Shown: positions 35,466 through 44,114 of the stretch, one piece after another
Position numbering within the stretch: position 1 is the first letter of the stretch
How the letters are laid out: each line of letters starts with the position of its first letter
Assembly (NCBI GenBank): GCA_013289875.1
Contig: JABCZC010000025.1
Span: forward strand, 1 to 64,000
Source: Acidobacteriota bacterium
Lineage (GTDB): Bacteria > Acidobacteriota > Terriglobia > Terriglobales > Acidobacteriaceae
Reading direction: 5' to 3'
DNA: 64,000 bases
Translations under genes and position numbers: made by a program
The notes under the pieces: generated by a model
Database searches by the model: none
What the model was told of the DNA's origin: nothing
Seen by the model: the letters and a program-made list of their open reading frames with translations, nothing else

Positions 35466-36443
35466 CTAAGGTGGATCGATGGTGTAGGCGGCTGAGGTCA
35501 CAGGGCTATCGGTAGCCCCGTTCGAGACCGCGATCGCGTTGATCGTTTCGTTCGCCGAAACGGTGATTGGCCCCGTGTAGTGTGCGGACGATGTCGTAGG
35601 CATGCTGCCGTCGATGGTGTAGTAGAAGGTCGTACCCCGTGAAACGTCGCTGAGGGTTACGCTTTGCGGAGTGGTATAAGAACCGGCCGGGGGGCTGAAT
35701 ACTGGCCTGGCCAGCACAGGTTTGATGGTATATTCCGCCATCGCCACCGCGCTGTCGATGTATCCGCTCTCGACTGCAATTGCCTGTATCGTGTGGATTC
35801 CAACGTTGTTGAAAAAAATCGGCTTCGTGCACACCGCTGACGAAGAGCTGGGTCGGCCTCCGTCGATCGTACAGTAGATCGTCGCGCCCGATGTGGCGCT
35901 GAGAGTCACGGTTGTACTGGGGTAGGTCCCTGACGCCACGCTGAAGGTCGGCGCCGGAAGCGGCTCGATCGTGTAGGCGGCTGACGTCACCGGGCTGTCG
36001 GTAGCCCCGTTCGAGACCGCGATCGCGTTGATCGTTTCGTTCGCCGAAACCGTGATTGACCCCATATAGAGTGTGGACGATGTCGTAGGCATGCTGCCGT
36101 CGGTGGTGTAGTAGAAGGTCGTCCCGCGTGAAACATCGCTGAGGGTCACGCTTTGCGGAGTGGTATAAGAGCCGGCCGGGGGGCTGAATACTGGCCTGGC
36201 CAGCACAGGTTTGATGGTATATTCCGCCGTCGCCACCGCGCTGTCGATGTATCCGCTCTCGATTGCAATTGCCTGTATGGTGTGAATTCCAACGTTATTG
36301 AAAAAAATCGGCTTCGTGCACACCGCTGACGAAGAGCTGGGTCGGCCTCCGTCGATCGTGCAGTAGATCGTCGCGCCGGGCGTGGCGTCGTTGATCGTGA
36401 TGGTGGCATTCGGATAGGTCCCCGACGGCAGACTAAAGATCGG
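35466..36443 (-). repeat. Tandem 489-bp duplication inside the FG-GAP gene
   Basis: Two consecutive copies, about 35466-35954 and 35955-36443, are nearly identical at DNA level, with long stretches differing by single bases. The period of 489 bp equals 163 codons, so the frame is kept. It is a recent duplication or gene-conversion product of two beta-sandwich modules. Confidence 0.85.
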
Positions 36444-39242
36444 CGTCCCGGCCACAGGCTCTACGAGCTGCGCGACTGAATTGCTGGTGGCAGCGGCGTA
36501 GTAGCCATCACTCGCATACGCGGCGGTCAGCGTATCGGTTCCGGCAGGAAGCGAGGCGATGTTCAGCGTGGCAAACCCCGCAGTGTATGGAGCGGCGAAG
36601 AGTTCAGACAGAGTGCCAGTGCCTATGATCGTCCCGCCATTGTAGAAGGTTATGGTTTCACCCAGGTTTGTAGGAAGAGGGCCGAATCCGTATGGGTTGA
36701 GGATTGCCGTCAGCGTGATCTGGTTGCTGGCAGGGGCGTTGGTGCTGGAGGTGAGAGTTAGCGTCGTTGGGAGTGGCGATATCGTCTGAAGCACGGTACC
36801 TGACGTGCCACTAAAGTTGGCGTCGCCTGAGTAACTAGCCGTGATTGAGTAAGTTCCAGCCGGGACCCTGTACAGTGGCTGCATGTACCACGTAGCTACA
36901 CCTGAGGAGAGTGTTCCCGTGCCCACAGCTGTTCCACCCTCGTAGAATGTGACCGTCTCACCATCGGTAGTGATACTTGCAAGGGAATACGGGCTGAGGG
37001 TGGCCGTGAAAGTGGGCAACGCAGCTACAGAATCGGGATTGGAGTTGGAACTGAGCGTCAACGTAGTTGTAACCTTCGCTGCGAGAAGCGGCAGAGTGCT
37101 CGAGGTGCTGGCGCTGAAGTTCGTGTCGCCAGGATAGCTGGCCTCGATTAGATGTGTTTCCGTACCAGATATCGAAACATTGCTCAGGGTGGCCGTCGCC
37201 GTCTCCGAGATATTGTTCAGCAACACCGTCACCGTGTCGTCGTCAAAGCTTGCCGAAGCCAGGTCCTGGGTGCCGTCCCCATTGAAGTCGGCTACCGCGA
37301 GCGAGAAGGGTAAATAGCCGGGAGTGAGCATGGGGCCGGTGGAAAACGTCCCATCCCCGTTGCCCAGCAGTACCGGCACCTGGTTGACACCGCCGCAATG
37401 GGAGCCGCAACTGCTCAGCGCAAGGTCCAGGATGCCATCGCCGTTGAAGTCGCCCACAACAATCCCGACGTAGTAATAGTCTGTAGCCGACGAAGTCTTG
37501 GCGGTAAACGTCCCGTCTCCGTTGCCCAACAGCACTGTCACCACACCCTCGTTCGCAGTGGCGAGATCGGGGATGCCGTCCCCGTTGAAATCGCCCACCA
37601 CGAGAACGAGGTTGGAAGGGGCGGCAGCGGGCGACGATTTGAAGGAGAACGTTCCGTCCCCGTTGCCGAGCAACACCGTCACCGTACTATCGCCAGAATT
37701 GGCTACCGCCAGGTCGGGAATGCCGTCCCCATTGAAATCGCTCACCACGAGGAACCGGGGCGCCGCTCCGACAGTGAGCGTAGACTTCGTCGTAAATGTT
37801 CCGTCTCCGTTGCCCAGAAGCACGGTGATCGTATTGTCGCTCCCATTGGTCACCGCAAGGTCTGGAATGCCGTCCCCGTTGAAGTCGCCTATCGCGACGA
37901 ACTCGGGCGCCGTGCCGACAGTGAGTGTGGACTTCGTGGTGAATGTCCCGTCTCCGTTGCCCAGCAGCACGGTCACCGTATTGCTGTTGTAGCTGAAATA
38001 GCTGCAATTGCCACAATTGGCTACGGCCATGTCCAGGATGCCGTCCCCGTTAAAGTCGCCTATTGCGAAGGAGTAGGGTGCGTTGCCAACGGCGGGCGAG
38101 GACTTGAGGGTGAAAGTCCCGTCTCCGTTACCCAGCAACACGCTCATCGTATTGCCGGCTGAATTGGCCGTTACCAAATCGGGGATGCCGTCCCCGTTGA
38201 AGTCACCCACGGCGACAGAAGTTGGTGCGGAACCGGTAGCAGATGTTGGACCGGTCGTGAAACCGGTTCCCCCTGCCCCTGTGGCTGTTCCCAGTGCTGC
38301 GGTTCCCAGCGAGGCATTGCCGTTGGTTGTATCCACAAAGGAAACATCGCCCGTTGGGGAAAGAGTGTTGCTGCCAATGCCGACCACCGTCGCAGTCAGC
38401 GTATAGTTGCCGGGCGAACCGGAGGATGCGATTGCGGTTGTGGTCGGATATTTCGCCGGGGAAGATACGGTCAGAGCCGACGCTGCCGATGAGCTGTTTG
38501 CATAGCTCGTGGTTCCAACGAAAACTGCTTGGTACTTGTGGCTTCCGGGGCCGGGCCGGAATTTGTACGTGGCGGATCCGGCGGTGGTCAGCTGCGCGGA
38601 TGCGAGCAAGGCCGAGTCTTCGCAGCGAGCTGCCGCCGCGTCGCAGAAGTTCACCTGTCCCGGAGTCACTTTGGCCGAGCCGGAAACCACGGTCGCAGTC
38701 AGGGTCACAACTGCGCCCGAAGCCACAGACGTCACCGCAGAGTCGCCGCTGGTCACGGTCAGCGTGGTGGTGGTCGTAGCGGCCGCTGGGTTATTGAGCG
38801 GATCGAAAAGGGTAAAACGATCCACATCGCCGTCGACCGTGCACGTGGGACAGCACGTTCCAGAAGCGGTCATTTGCGTATTGGACAGGATCGCAATGAT
38901 TCCCTGACAAACGTCTGTATCGTATGGAGCGTTCGGCGGAACCGTGGTGATCGTTGTTTGATGCGTGGCCGGGTTCCAAGAGTAAATAACTATGGGACCG
39001 GGATTGTTGCCGACATAAGAGGTATCTCTTATTAAGGTCGCAAAGTAAGTTGTGGTATTGATGAAACCTTGAAAACCTGATGAAGTGGCGACCGGAGTCG
39101 GCACATTGACGACCTGAGCTTCGCTCATCGCGGTCAGGAACCCTGCCGCGAGCATTGCAGGCAGCATGAACGCGCGAAGAGTGGCTCGAGGGTGGAGGGT
39201 TCGGCGGACGAGACGGGAGAAATAGTGTATTGCCGGGATCAT
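35466..39242 (-). CDS. Large secreted repeat protein: Ig-like, FG-GAP propeller, chitobiase-type C-terminal repeats
   Basis: A 1258-residue exported protein. A signal peptide (about 1-42, ending SEAQ) is followed by a unique domain, an Ig-like domain (about 120-240), then seven FG-GAP/VCBS repeats each with a DFNGDG calcium-binding-type motif, which suits a seven-bladed propeller. Further Ig-like Big_3-type domains follow, and the end has alternating CHB_HEX_C-type modules (PVFSPPAGSYTTPQSV...) in two near-identical 163-residue copies. ATG 39242 has AGGAG upstream; the frame to 39443 is not used. Adhesion or carbohydrate binding at the cell surface is likely. Confidence 0.85.
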   Translation of the reverse strand: MIPAIHYFSRLVRRTLHPRATLRAFMLPAMLAAGFLTAMSEAQVVNVPTPVATSSGFQGFINTTTYFATLIRDTSYVGNNPGPIVIYSWNPATHQTTITTVPPNAPYDTDVCQGIIAILSNTQMTASGTCCPTCTVDGDVDRFTLFDPLNNPAAATTTTTLTVTSGDSAVTSVASGAVVTLTATVVSGSAKVTPGQVNFCDAAAARCEDSALLASAQLTTAGSATYKFRPGPGSHKYQAVFVGTTSYANSSSAASALTVSSPAKYPTTTAIASSGSPGNYTLTATVVGIGSNTLSPTGDVSFVDTTNGNASLGTAALGTATGAGGTGFTTGPTSATGSAPTSVAVGDFNGDGIPDLVTANSAGNTMSVLLGNGDGTFTLKSSPAVGNAPYSFAIGDFNGDGILDMAVANCGNCSYFSYNSNTVTVLLGNGDGTFTTKSTLTVGTAPEFVAIGDFNGDGIPDLAVTNGSDNTITVLLGNGDGTFTTKSTLTVGAAPRFLVVSDFNGDGIPDLAVANSGDSTVTVLLGNGDGTFSFKSSPAAAPSNLVLVVGDFNGDGIPDLATANEGVVTVLLGNGDGTFTAKTSSATDYYYVGIVVGDFNGDGILDLALSSCGSHCGGVNQVPVLLGNGDGTFSTGPMLTPGYLPFSLAVADFNGDGTQDLASASFDDDTVTVLLNNISETATATLSNVSISGTETHLIEASYPGDTNFSASTSSTLPLLAAKVTTTLTLSSNSNPDSVAALPTFTATLSPYSLASITTDGETVTFYEGGTAVGTGTLSSGVATWYMQPLYRVPAGTYSITASYSGDANFSGTSGTVLQTISPLPTTLTLTSSTNAPASNQITLTAILNPYGFGPLPTNLGETITFYNGGTIIGTGTLSELFAAPYTAGFATLNIASLPAGTDTLTAAYASDGYYAAATSNSVAQLVEPVAGTPIFSLPSGTYPNATITINDATPGATIYCTIDGGRPSSSSAVCTKPIFFNNVGIHTIQAIAIESGYIDSAVATAEYTIKPVLARPVFSPPAGSYTTPQSVTLSDVSRGTTFYYTTDGSMPTTSSTLYMGSITVSANETINAIAVSNGATDSPVTSAAYTIEPLPAPTFSVASGTYPSTTVTLSATSGATIYCTIDGGRPSSSSAVCTKPIFFNNVGIHTIQAIAVESGYIDSAVAMAEYTIKPVLARPVFSPPAGSYTTPQSVTLSDVSRGTTFYYTIDGSMPTTSSAHYTGPITVSANETINAIAVSNGATDSPVTSAAYTIDPP
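37250..38235 (-). repeat. Seven FG-GAP/VCBS repeat units
   Basis: Seven units of about 135-170 bp each contain a codon block for DFNGDG and another for VLLGNGDGTF. Near-identical DNA across units 2-5 suggests expansion by duplication. Confidence 0.85.
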
Positions 39243-39474
39243 TTCGGACTCCTGAGCGAGGGAACTGGACCCAAAATCGATGCTGATCGGAGAGCGGAAT
39301 CGAGCAGACCAGAATCCGAAAAGCAACCCCGGGATGCAAACAATCGGTACAACTGGTGGTTGTCTACGTCTTGCTCCGACTGCAGAAGCGGCTTGATCAT
39401 GCCACCGTGTCAGGCACTCGTCAAGAACAATCAGCCGCAACATGAATCTCGCGGTATTGTGCGATGGCTGGATT

Positions 39475-39843
39475 CTATTTCTGGGACTCGAGGATGGCCT
39501 GGACGCCGTCGATCATGGCCTGCGGGTTGAACTCGCTGCGGATGATGTCGTCGGGGCAGTCAGTGAGGACGGAGACCCGGTAGTTGCAGATGAATGCGAC
39601 TTCCTGATCGGGGCGATGCTTCTTGATTTCGCTACAGAGCTTCTCGGCAGCGGGGATGCGTCCGTCACCCTCGACATCGATGATGACAAGAGAGTATTTG
39701 CGGGCCTGAGCGAGCTTCAATCCTTCGTCTAGCGATAAGGTCGAATCAACCTCAAGGCCGTGGAGCCGGAAAATCTGATCGCGGAGAACAAGGATAATGT
39801 CGCGGGTGCAGACGTGAAGAATCGCAGGGGGAGAGGTGCTCAT
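39475..39843 (-). CDS. Degenerate response-regulator receiver-like protein
   Basis: A 122-residue single-domain protein with the CheY alpha/beta order (AILHVCTRD, SLVIIDVEGDGRIPAAEKL, EVAFICNYR). The phospho-acceptor Asp may be D56 in VIIDVEG, but the acidic pair at the end of strand 1 and the conserved Thr/Ser and Lys are not in place (ICNYR instead), so ordinary phosphorylation is unlikely. It lies 46 bp downstream of NuoI on the same strand. A protein-interaction role is a guess. Confidence 0.65.
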   Translation of the reverse strand: MSTSPPAILHVCTRDIILVLRDQIFRLHGLEVDSTLSLDEGLKLAQARKYSLVIIDVEGDGRIPAAEKLCSEIKKHRPDQEVAFICNYRVSVLTDCPDDIIRSEFNPQAMIDGVQAILESQK

Positions 39844-39889
39844 CCGGGTCTCAGGCGTGGCTACGCTTCCGTGCCGCGCAGGTTTGATG

Positions 39890-40384
39890 CTACTTCACGG
39901 AATCCGCCTTTGCGGCCAGTACGCCGGGCGCGCCGACGTGGGGAACCAGCATGTCCTCTTTACGCATAACCATGGTGGTGGCGTTAAGGCTGGCGAGCTC
40001 GAAGCCGTGGCCGTGCGTGATGGCGTCGGTGGGGCAAGCCTCAACGCAGTATCCGCAGAAAATGCAGCGGTTGTAATCGATGTTGTAGACCTTGGCGTAA
40101 CGCTCGGCGCTGGAGATGCGCTGTTCGGCGGTGTTCTCGGCAGCTTCAATATAGATGCAGTTCGCCGGGCAGGCGGCCGCGCAGAGGAAACAGGCGACGC
40201 ACTTCTCGAGGCCGTTCTCGTCGCGCTGCAGAACGTGCGCGCCGCGGAAGCGCTCTTGCAAAACCGCGCCACGGTTGGGGCCGGGGCCATCGGGATAGTT
40301 CTCAACCTCGACGGGCTTGAACATCTCCCCGAAGGTGATGCTCATGCCTTTGCTGATGGCGGCGATGTTGCGCACGATCGACAT
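39890..40384 (-). CDS. nuoI: NADH-quinone oxidoreductase subunit I-like ferredoxin
   Basis: A 164-residue 8Fe-8S protein with two CxxCxxCxxxCP clusters: CVACFLCAAACP (about 62-73) and CIFCGYCVEACP (about 107-118). The N-terminal helix region and the EVENYPDGPGPNRG motif are those of NuoI. In complex I this subunit carries electrons along the peripheral arm. No other nuo gene is nearby. ATG 40384 has TATACT ending six bases upstream and no ribosome-binding site. The frame to 40558 is not used. Confidence 0.9.
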   Translation of the reverse strand: MSIVRNIAAISKGMSITFGEMFKPVEVENYPDGPGPNRGAVLQERFRGAHVLQRDENGLEKCVACFLCAAACPANCIYIEAAENTAEQRISSAERYAKVYNIDYNRCIFCGYCVEACPTDAITHGHGFELASLNATTMVMRKEDMLVPHVGAPGVLAAKADSVK

Positions 40385-40390
40385 GCGAAC

Positions 40391-40396
40391 AGTATA
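40391..40396 (-). promoter_or_regulatory. -10 element six bases before the nuoI start (leaderless)
   Basis: TATACT on the minus strand ends six bases before ATG 40384, so transcription should begin at or next to the A of the start codon. No Shine-Dalgarno site is present. Confidence 0.5.
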
Positions 40397-40473
40397 AGGC
40401 CAAGTGGCGGACAGGGGGAAAGCAGTCAGCCGAAAAGCGGATAAGATGAAGGCTGATTTTTCTGGAGGAGTTC

Positions 40474-40974
40474 GTGAGGGCTTTGCGGATGTTTTCGAGG
40501 TTTTTTGTTCTCTTCGTCGGCCTGACCGGCAGCCTGTTTGTGCAAGGGACCTCTTCAACTCTTCAAATTCGGAGCGGCGACAAACATATCGAGTTCACGC
40601 TGGATGCGCTGAAGGCTATGCCGCAGAAGACGGTGAGCTACCACAATCCGCATACCAATGCAGATGAGACATACTCAGGCGTGCCGCTGATCGACCTGTT
40701 AGCGGGCTTGGGTGTTGCGCATGGGAAGGACCTGCATGGGAAGGCGCTCTCGGAATATGTAGTCGCTACGGGATCCGATGGCTACAAGGCGGTGCTGGCG
40801 CTTGCCGAGGCCGATCCGGAGTTTCATCCGGGAGATGTGCTGGTCGCCGACGCGATGGATGGCAAACCGCTCGACGCGAAGACCGGGCCGTTCCGGCTGG
40901 TGGTGAGCGAAGACAAGCGTCCGGCGCGATCGGTGCATAGTCTGGTGTCGATTGAGGTGAAGGCGGCGGACTAA
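40474..40974 (+). CDS. Exported molybdopterin-oxidoreductase-fold protein
   Basis: A 166-residue protein. The GTG at 40474 has GGAGG seven bases upstream. A signal peptide (about 1-27) is followed by one domain resembling the sulfite-oxidase-type molybdopterin-binding fold (FTLDALKAMPQKTVSYH, SGVPLIDLLAGLGV, GPFRLVVSEDKRPARSVHSLVSIEV). No cofactor Cys is seen, so it is probably not a full oxidoreductase. A similar domain is fused to cytochrome c in the gene at 18.8-19.7 kb. It ends overlapping UbiD by 4 bp, tail to tail. Confidence 0.75.
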   Translation: MRALRMFSRFFVLFVGLTGSLFVQGTSSTLQIRSGDKHIEFTLDALKAMPQKTVSYHNPHTNADETYSGVPLIDLLAGLGVAHGKDLHGKALSEYVVATGSDGYKAVLALAEADPEFHPGDVLVADAMDGKPLDAKTGPFRLVVSEDKRPARSVHSLVSIEVKAAD

Positions 40975-42533
40975 TCAATGCCCAGCTTCTTCCAGATGGC
41001 GTCCACGCGCGCTTTCGTAGCGGCGTCCATCTCGATCATCGGAGGCCAGGGGCGGGCGAAGCCTTCAGCGGCCCATTTGCGAGTGGCGTCAATGCCCATT
41101 TTGCTGCCGTAGTTGGGCATGCGGGAGGCGTGATCGAGGGAATCGATGGGGCCGAGGGTGAACTGGATGTCGCGCTCGGGATCGATGTTGTTGGTCGCGC
41201 GCAGGGTGACTTCGGCGATGTCCTGCACGTCGCAGTCCTCATCGACAACGATGATGCACTTGGTGAACATGGCCTGGCCGAGGGCCCAGATTCCGCTCAT
41301 GACTTTACGCGCCTGTCCGGCGTAGCTCTTGCGGATGGACACGATCATGAGGTTGTGGAAGACGCCTTCGACGGGCAGGTTGATGTCCACAATCTCGGGC
41401 AGCGTGAGGCGCATGAGCGGCAGGAAGATGCGCTCGACGGCCTTGCCCATCCAGGCATCCTCCATGGGCGGCTTGCCGACGATGGTGGAGGAGTAAATGG
41501 GATCTTTGCGATGCGTGATGCAGGTGAGGTGGAAGACGGGGTATGCCTCCTCCATCGTATAGAAGCCGGTGTGGTCGCCGAAGGGGCCTTCGCTGCGCAG
41601 CTCGTCGAGCTTAACGTAGCCTTCGAGAACGATCTCGGCGCGCGCAGGGACTTCGAGGTCCACGGTTTCGCACTTGACCAACTCGACCGGCTTCTGGCGG
41701 AGGAATCCGGCGATGATGAACTCCTCGATCTCTGGGGGAGCGGGAACGATAGCGGAGAAGGTGGTAGCAGGGTCGGTACCGATGGCCACGGCGACTTCGA
41801 GCCGGTCGTCTTTCACATTGCCGAGCGCGATATTGGCGGTGCCTCCGGCGGTTTCGGCCATTGCATGGACGTGCTGTGCGGCAGTTGAACCCGCGGCGGC
41901 GCGCAGGCGTTCACGCAGGTGCTCGGCGGCATTTTTCTGGCGCTGCCAGTGCATGCCGGTGGTTTGCCCGTCGTAGACCTGCATGCGATACATGCCCATG
42001 TTGCGCTTGCCGGTTTTGGGATCGCGGGTGACGACGCAGGGCAGGGTGATAAAGCGGCCTCCGTCGAGCGGCCAGCATTGCAGGATAGGAAAGTCGAGCA
42101 GATTGAAGTTTTCGCGGAGGATGACTTCCTTGCAGGCCGCTTCCTTTGCCGGGACGGTCTTGGGGAAGAAGCTGCCGACTTCCGCGAGCATGGGCAACAT
42201 CTTGAATTTTTCAAGGAAGCCCTGGGGCGACTTGATTTCCATAAAGGCGCGGATACGGGCGGCGACTTCATCGAGTGAGTCGACATCGAGGGCGAGCCGC
42301 ATGCGACGCTCGCTGCCGAACTGGTTCATCAGAACGCGCGATCCGGGATGGCCTTTGACGTTCTCGAAGAGAAGCGCAGGGCCGCCGGGTGTTCCGCCTT
42401 TTCTTCCGGACTTTGAGGCGCGGTCGGTAATCTCCGCGATTTCGAGAATGGGATCGACCTCCTGCCGGATGCGCTTGAGTTCGCCGGCTTTGTCCAGCGC
42501 TTTGATCCAATCTCTCAGGTCGTCGTATGCCAA
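40971..42533 (-). CDS. ubiD: UbiD-family prenylated-FMN decarboxylase
   Basis: A 520-residue enzyme that uses prenylated FMN for reversible decarboxylation of aromatic or unsaturated acids, for example in ubiquinone or menaquinone formation. It spans the full UbiD length and has the N-terminal AYDDLRDWIKAL, the mid-region RNMGMYRMQVYD, the GPFGDHTGFYT motif with the active-site Glu nearby, and the C-terminal MWK-type end. TTG 42533 with GAGGAAG upstream matches the usual N-terminus; the ATG at 42584 does not. The partner UbiX is not in the window, so the substrate is uncertain. Confidence 0.9.
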   Translation of the reverse strand: MAYDDLRDWIKALDKAGELKRIRQEVDPILEIAEITDRASKSGRKGGTPGGPALLFENVKGHPGSRVLMNQFGSERRMRLALDVDSLDEVAARIRAFMEIKSPQGFLEKFKMLPMLAEVGSFFPKTVPAKEAACKEVILRENFNLLDFPILQCWPLDGGRFITLPCVVTRDPKTGKRNMGMYRMQVYDGQTTGMHWQRQKNAAEHLRERLRAAAGSTAAQHVHAMAETAGGTANIALGNVKDDRLEVAVAIGTDPATTFSAIVPAPPEIEEFIIAGFLRQKPVELVKCETVDLEVPARAEIVLEGYVKLDELRSEGPFGDHTGFYTMEEAYPVFHLTCITHRKDPIYSSTIVGKPPMEDAWMGKAVERIFLPLMRLTLPEIVDINLPVEGVFHNLMIVSIRKSYAGQARKVMSGIWALGQAMFTKCIIVVDEDCDVQDIAEVTLRATNNIDPERDIQFTLGPIDSLDHASRMPNYGSKMGIDATRKWAAEGFARPWPPMIEMDAATKARVDAIWKKLGID

Positions 42534-42637
42534 TGATCTTCCTCGGCGCTCCGGTTGTTGGGTCGCTGGAGCACAACCTTTCATAGTATGCGACTTGTGA
42601 GATCAGGTTGAGGCGGTTGAGATTACAGGGCGGGAAA

Positions 42638-42886
42638 TCAGAGTTCTTCGTTCTTGGCCTGCATCCAGCGATCCATGATGGTTTGTGCACAGCGCGCGCC
42701 ACACAGGTGCTTCGCATCCGCATCGTGAGAGAGGAAGGTATTCCATCGAGTAATCTTCAAGACCGGCTGTTGATGATCGCTGGGCGTGGGAGAAAGCTTC
42801 TCACTCCAGGCCAGCCACCAATCCTCGACTTCCTCGCTCTTCGCCTTGCCGCAAACGTCGCAGGAATATCTCTCAGTCCAAGCCAT
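42638..42886 (-). CDS. Small zinc-binding-type hypothetical protein
   Basis: An 82-residue soluble protein. It starts with CDVCGKA (a CxxC knuckle at C9 and C12) and ends with HLCGARCAQTIMDRWM, a second pair of Cys with a His, so one zinc site is likely. Trp-rich central part (EDWWLAWSEKL). No named family is recognised. It sits alone between UbiD and DedA genes. Confidence 0.65.
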   Translation of the reverse strand: MAWTERYSCDVCGKAKSEEVEDWWLAWSEKLSPTPSDHQQPVLKITRWNTFLSHDADAKHLCGARCAQTIMDRWMQAKNEEL

Positions 42887-42996
42887 GCCTCAACCTCTAT
42901 TTTGCGCGAACCCTGTCGCATGTCTCTCGAAAGTTAGCACAAGATGGGGAAAGTTGGAGCGAATCTCCGGTGAAGATCTCGTACCTTGGGCGGGTA

Positions 42997-43956
42997 CTAC
43001 CCGGCCCGGGCGGTGAGCTGCGGTGGAATATCCACCAGTGGGTAGCCGAGCCGTTTCCATTCATCGAAGCCGCCGCGCAGCGGACGCACGCGGTAGATGC
43101 CCATCTTGCGAATGGTGAGCGCCATTTTGGCCGCCGTAGCTTCGCTGGGGCAGGTGCAAAACAGAACTACGTCGCGGTCCCGTGGGATCTCCTCGGTCTG
43201 TTGGACGAGTGTGTCAGGGGTGAGAAGAACAGCTCCCGGGAGGGTCCGCGGGTCGGGCAGGTAATCGAGCGGATGGCGGAGATCAACGATGTACACCGGC
43301 TGATCGTGGTCGAGCATTGTCTTCAATTCCTGCGGCTCGAGACGCGCCATTCGAATCTCGCGGAGAAAGGCGCGCTGGCGGAGAAACCGGTGAATGAAAA
43401 AGCCAAGCAGCAGGAGCACGAAGAGCAAGAAGGCAAAATGCTCGACCCACTGCAGCGCGTTCGGGTTCTTCTTCAAGACATCTCCGAAGAAGCGCCCGGT
43501 GAGCGTAAAGGTAAAGGCCCAGAGGAGAATTCCAGCAGTATCGAAGAGCGCGAAGAAGCGATATTTCATGCCGGTCTGTCCGGCAATCGGCGCGGCTACG
43601 GAGCCCAAGCCAGGGACGAATTTAGCCAGCACCAAAGCACCCGCCCCGTGTTTGGTGAAGTAATTTTCGGTGCGGCGCACGCAGGTGGAGCTTTCCATGG
43701 AGAGGCGACAAAGCAGCTTGACCACTCCGCCACCGTATCTTTTGCCCATGATGTACCAGACGCTGTCGCTCACCAGGCTTCCGAGGACGACGGAAAGCAA
43801 CACCAGGGGAAGACTCAGCTTGTGCGTGGCGGTCAATGTGCCTGCCGTAAGCAGCAGCGGTACGCTCGGGATGGGAACCCCGAACTGCTCGACGAGCACC
43901 CAGAGAAAGATTATCCAATAGGCGTAATGCAGAAAAAAATCCAACGCGAGCGGCAT
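42997..43956 (-). CDS. DedA-family membrane protein fused to a rhodanese domain
   Basis: A 319-residue fusion. Residues 1-200 form a DedA/VTT membrane domain with re-entrant loops and the conserved FVPGLGSVAAPIAGQTGM motif; DedA proteins move lipids such as undecaprenyl phosphate or affect proton motive force. After a basic linker (about 190-205), residues 210-310 form a rhodanese-like domain with its Cys in LFCTCPSEATA. A TATAGT-like -10 lies about 35 bp upstream. The fusion could link sulfur or redox state to membrane lipid transport. DedA-rhodanese fusions are known in some bacteria; their function is not established. Confidence 0.88.
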   Translation of the reverse strand: MPLALDFFLHYAYWIIFLWVLVEQFGVPIPSVPLLLTAGTLTATHKLSLPLVLLSVVLGSLVSDSVWYIMGKRYGGGVVKLLCRLSMESSTCVRRTENYFTKHGAGALVLAKFVPGLGSVAAPIAGQTGMKYRFFALFDTAGILLWAFTFTLTGRFFGDVLKKNPNALQWVEHFAFLLFVLLLLGFFIHRFLRQRAFLREIRMARLEPQELKTMLDHDQPVYIVDLRHPLDYLPDPRTLPGAVLLTPDTLVQQTEEIPRDRDVVLFCTCPSEATAAKMALTIRKMGIYRVRPLRGGFDEWKRLGYPLVDIPPQLTARAG

Positions 43957-44037
43957 CGCGGGTGGCCCTCTGTGACCGTTTACCTAAACTATAAAGAAGA
44001 TGTGCGCGAACCGAAAACGATTCGCCGCAAAAGGAAT

Positions 44038-44061
44038 GGGCCGGATCCAGGGACCCGGCCC
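44038..44061 (-). terminator. Probable terminator downstream of dps
   Basis: GGGCCGG pairs with CCGGCCC (7 bp, loop of 10). Read on the minus strand it is followed by ATTCCTTTTG, and it lies about 50 bp after the Dps stop. Confidence 0.6.
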
Positions 44062-44114
44062 GCAGTTTGGGGGAACTGCATCTTTTCGCTCTGCACCGCG
44101 GCGATTTAGTCCAA

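Noticed and set aside
35313-35495. 60-residue plus-strand frame across the terminator hairpin
   Set aside because: It contains the hairpin, lacks a ribosome-binding site and runs into the antisense of the FG-GAP gene.
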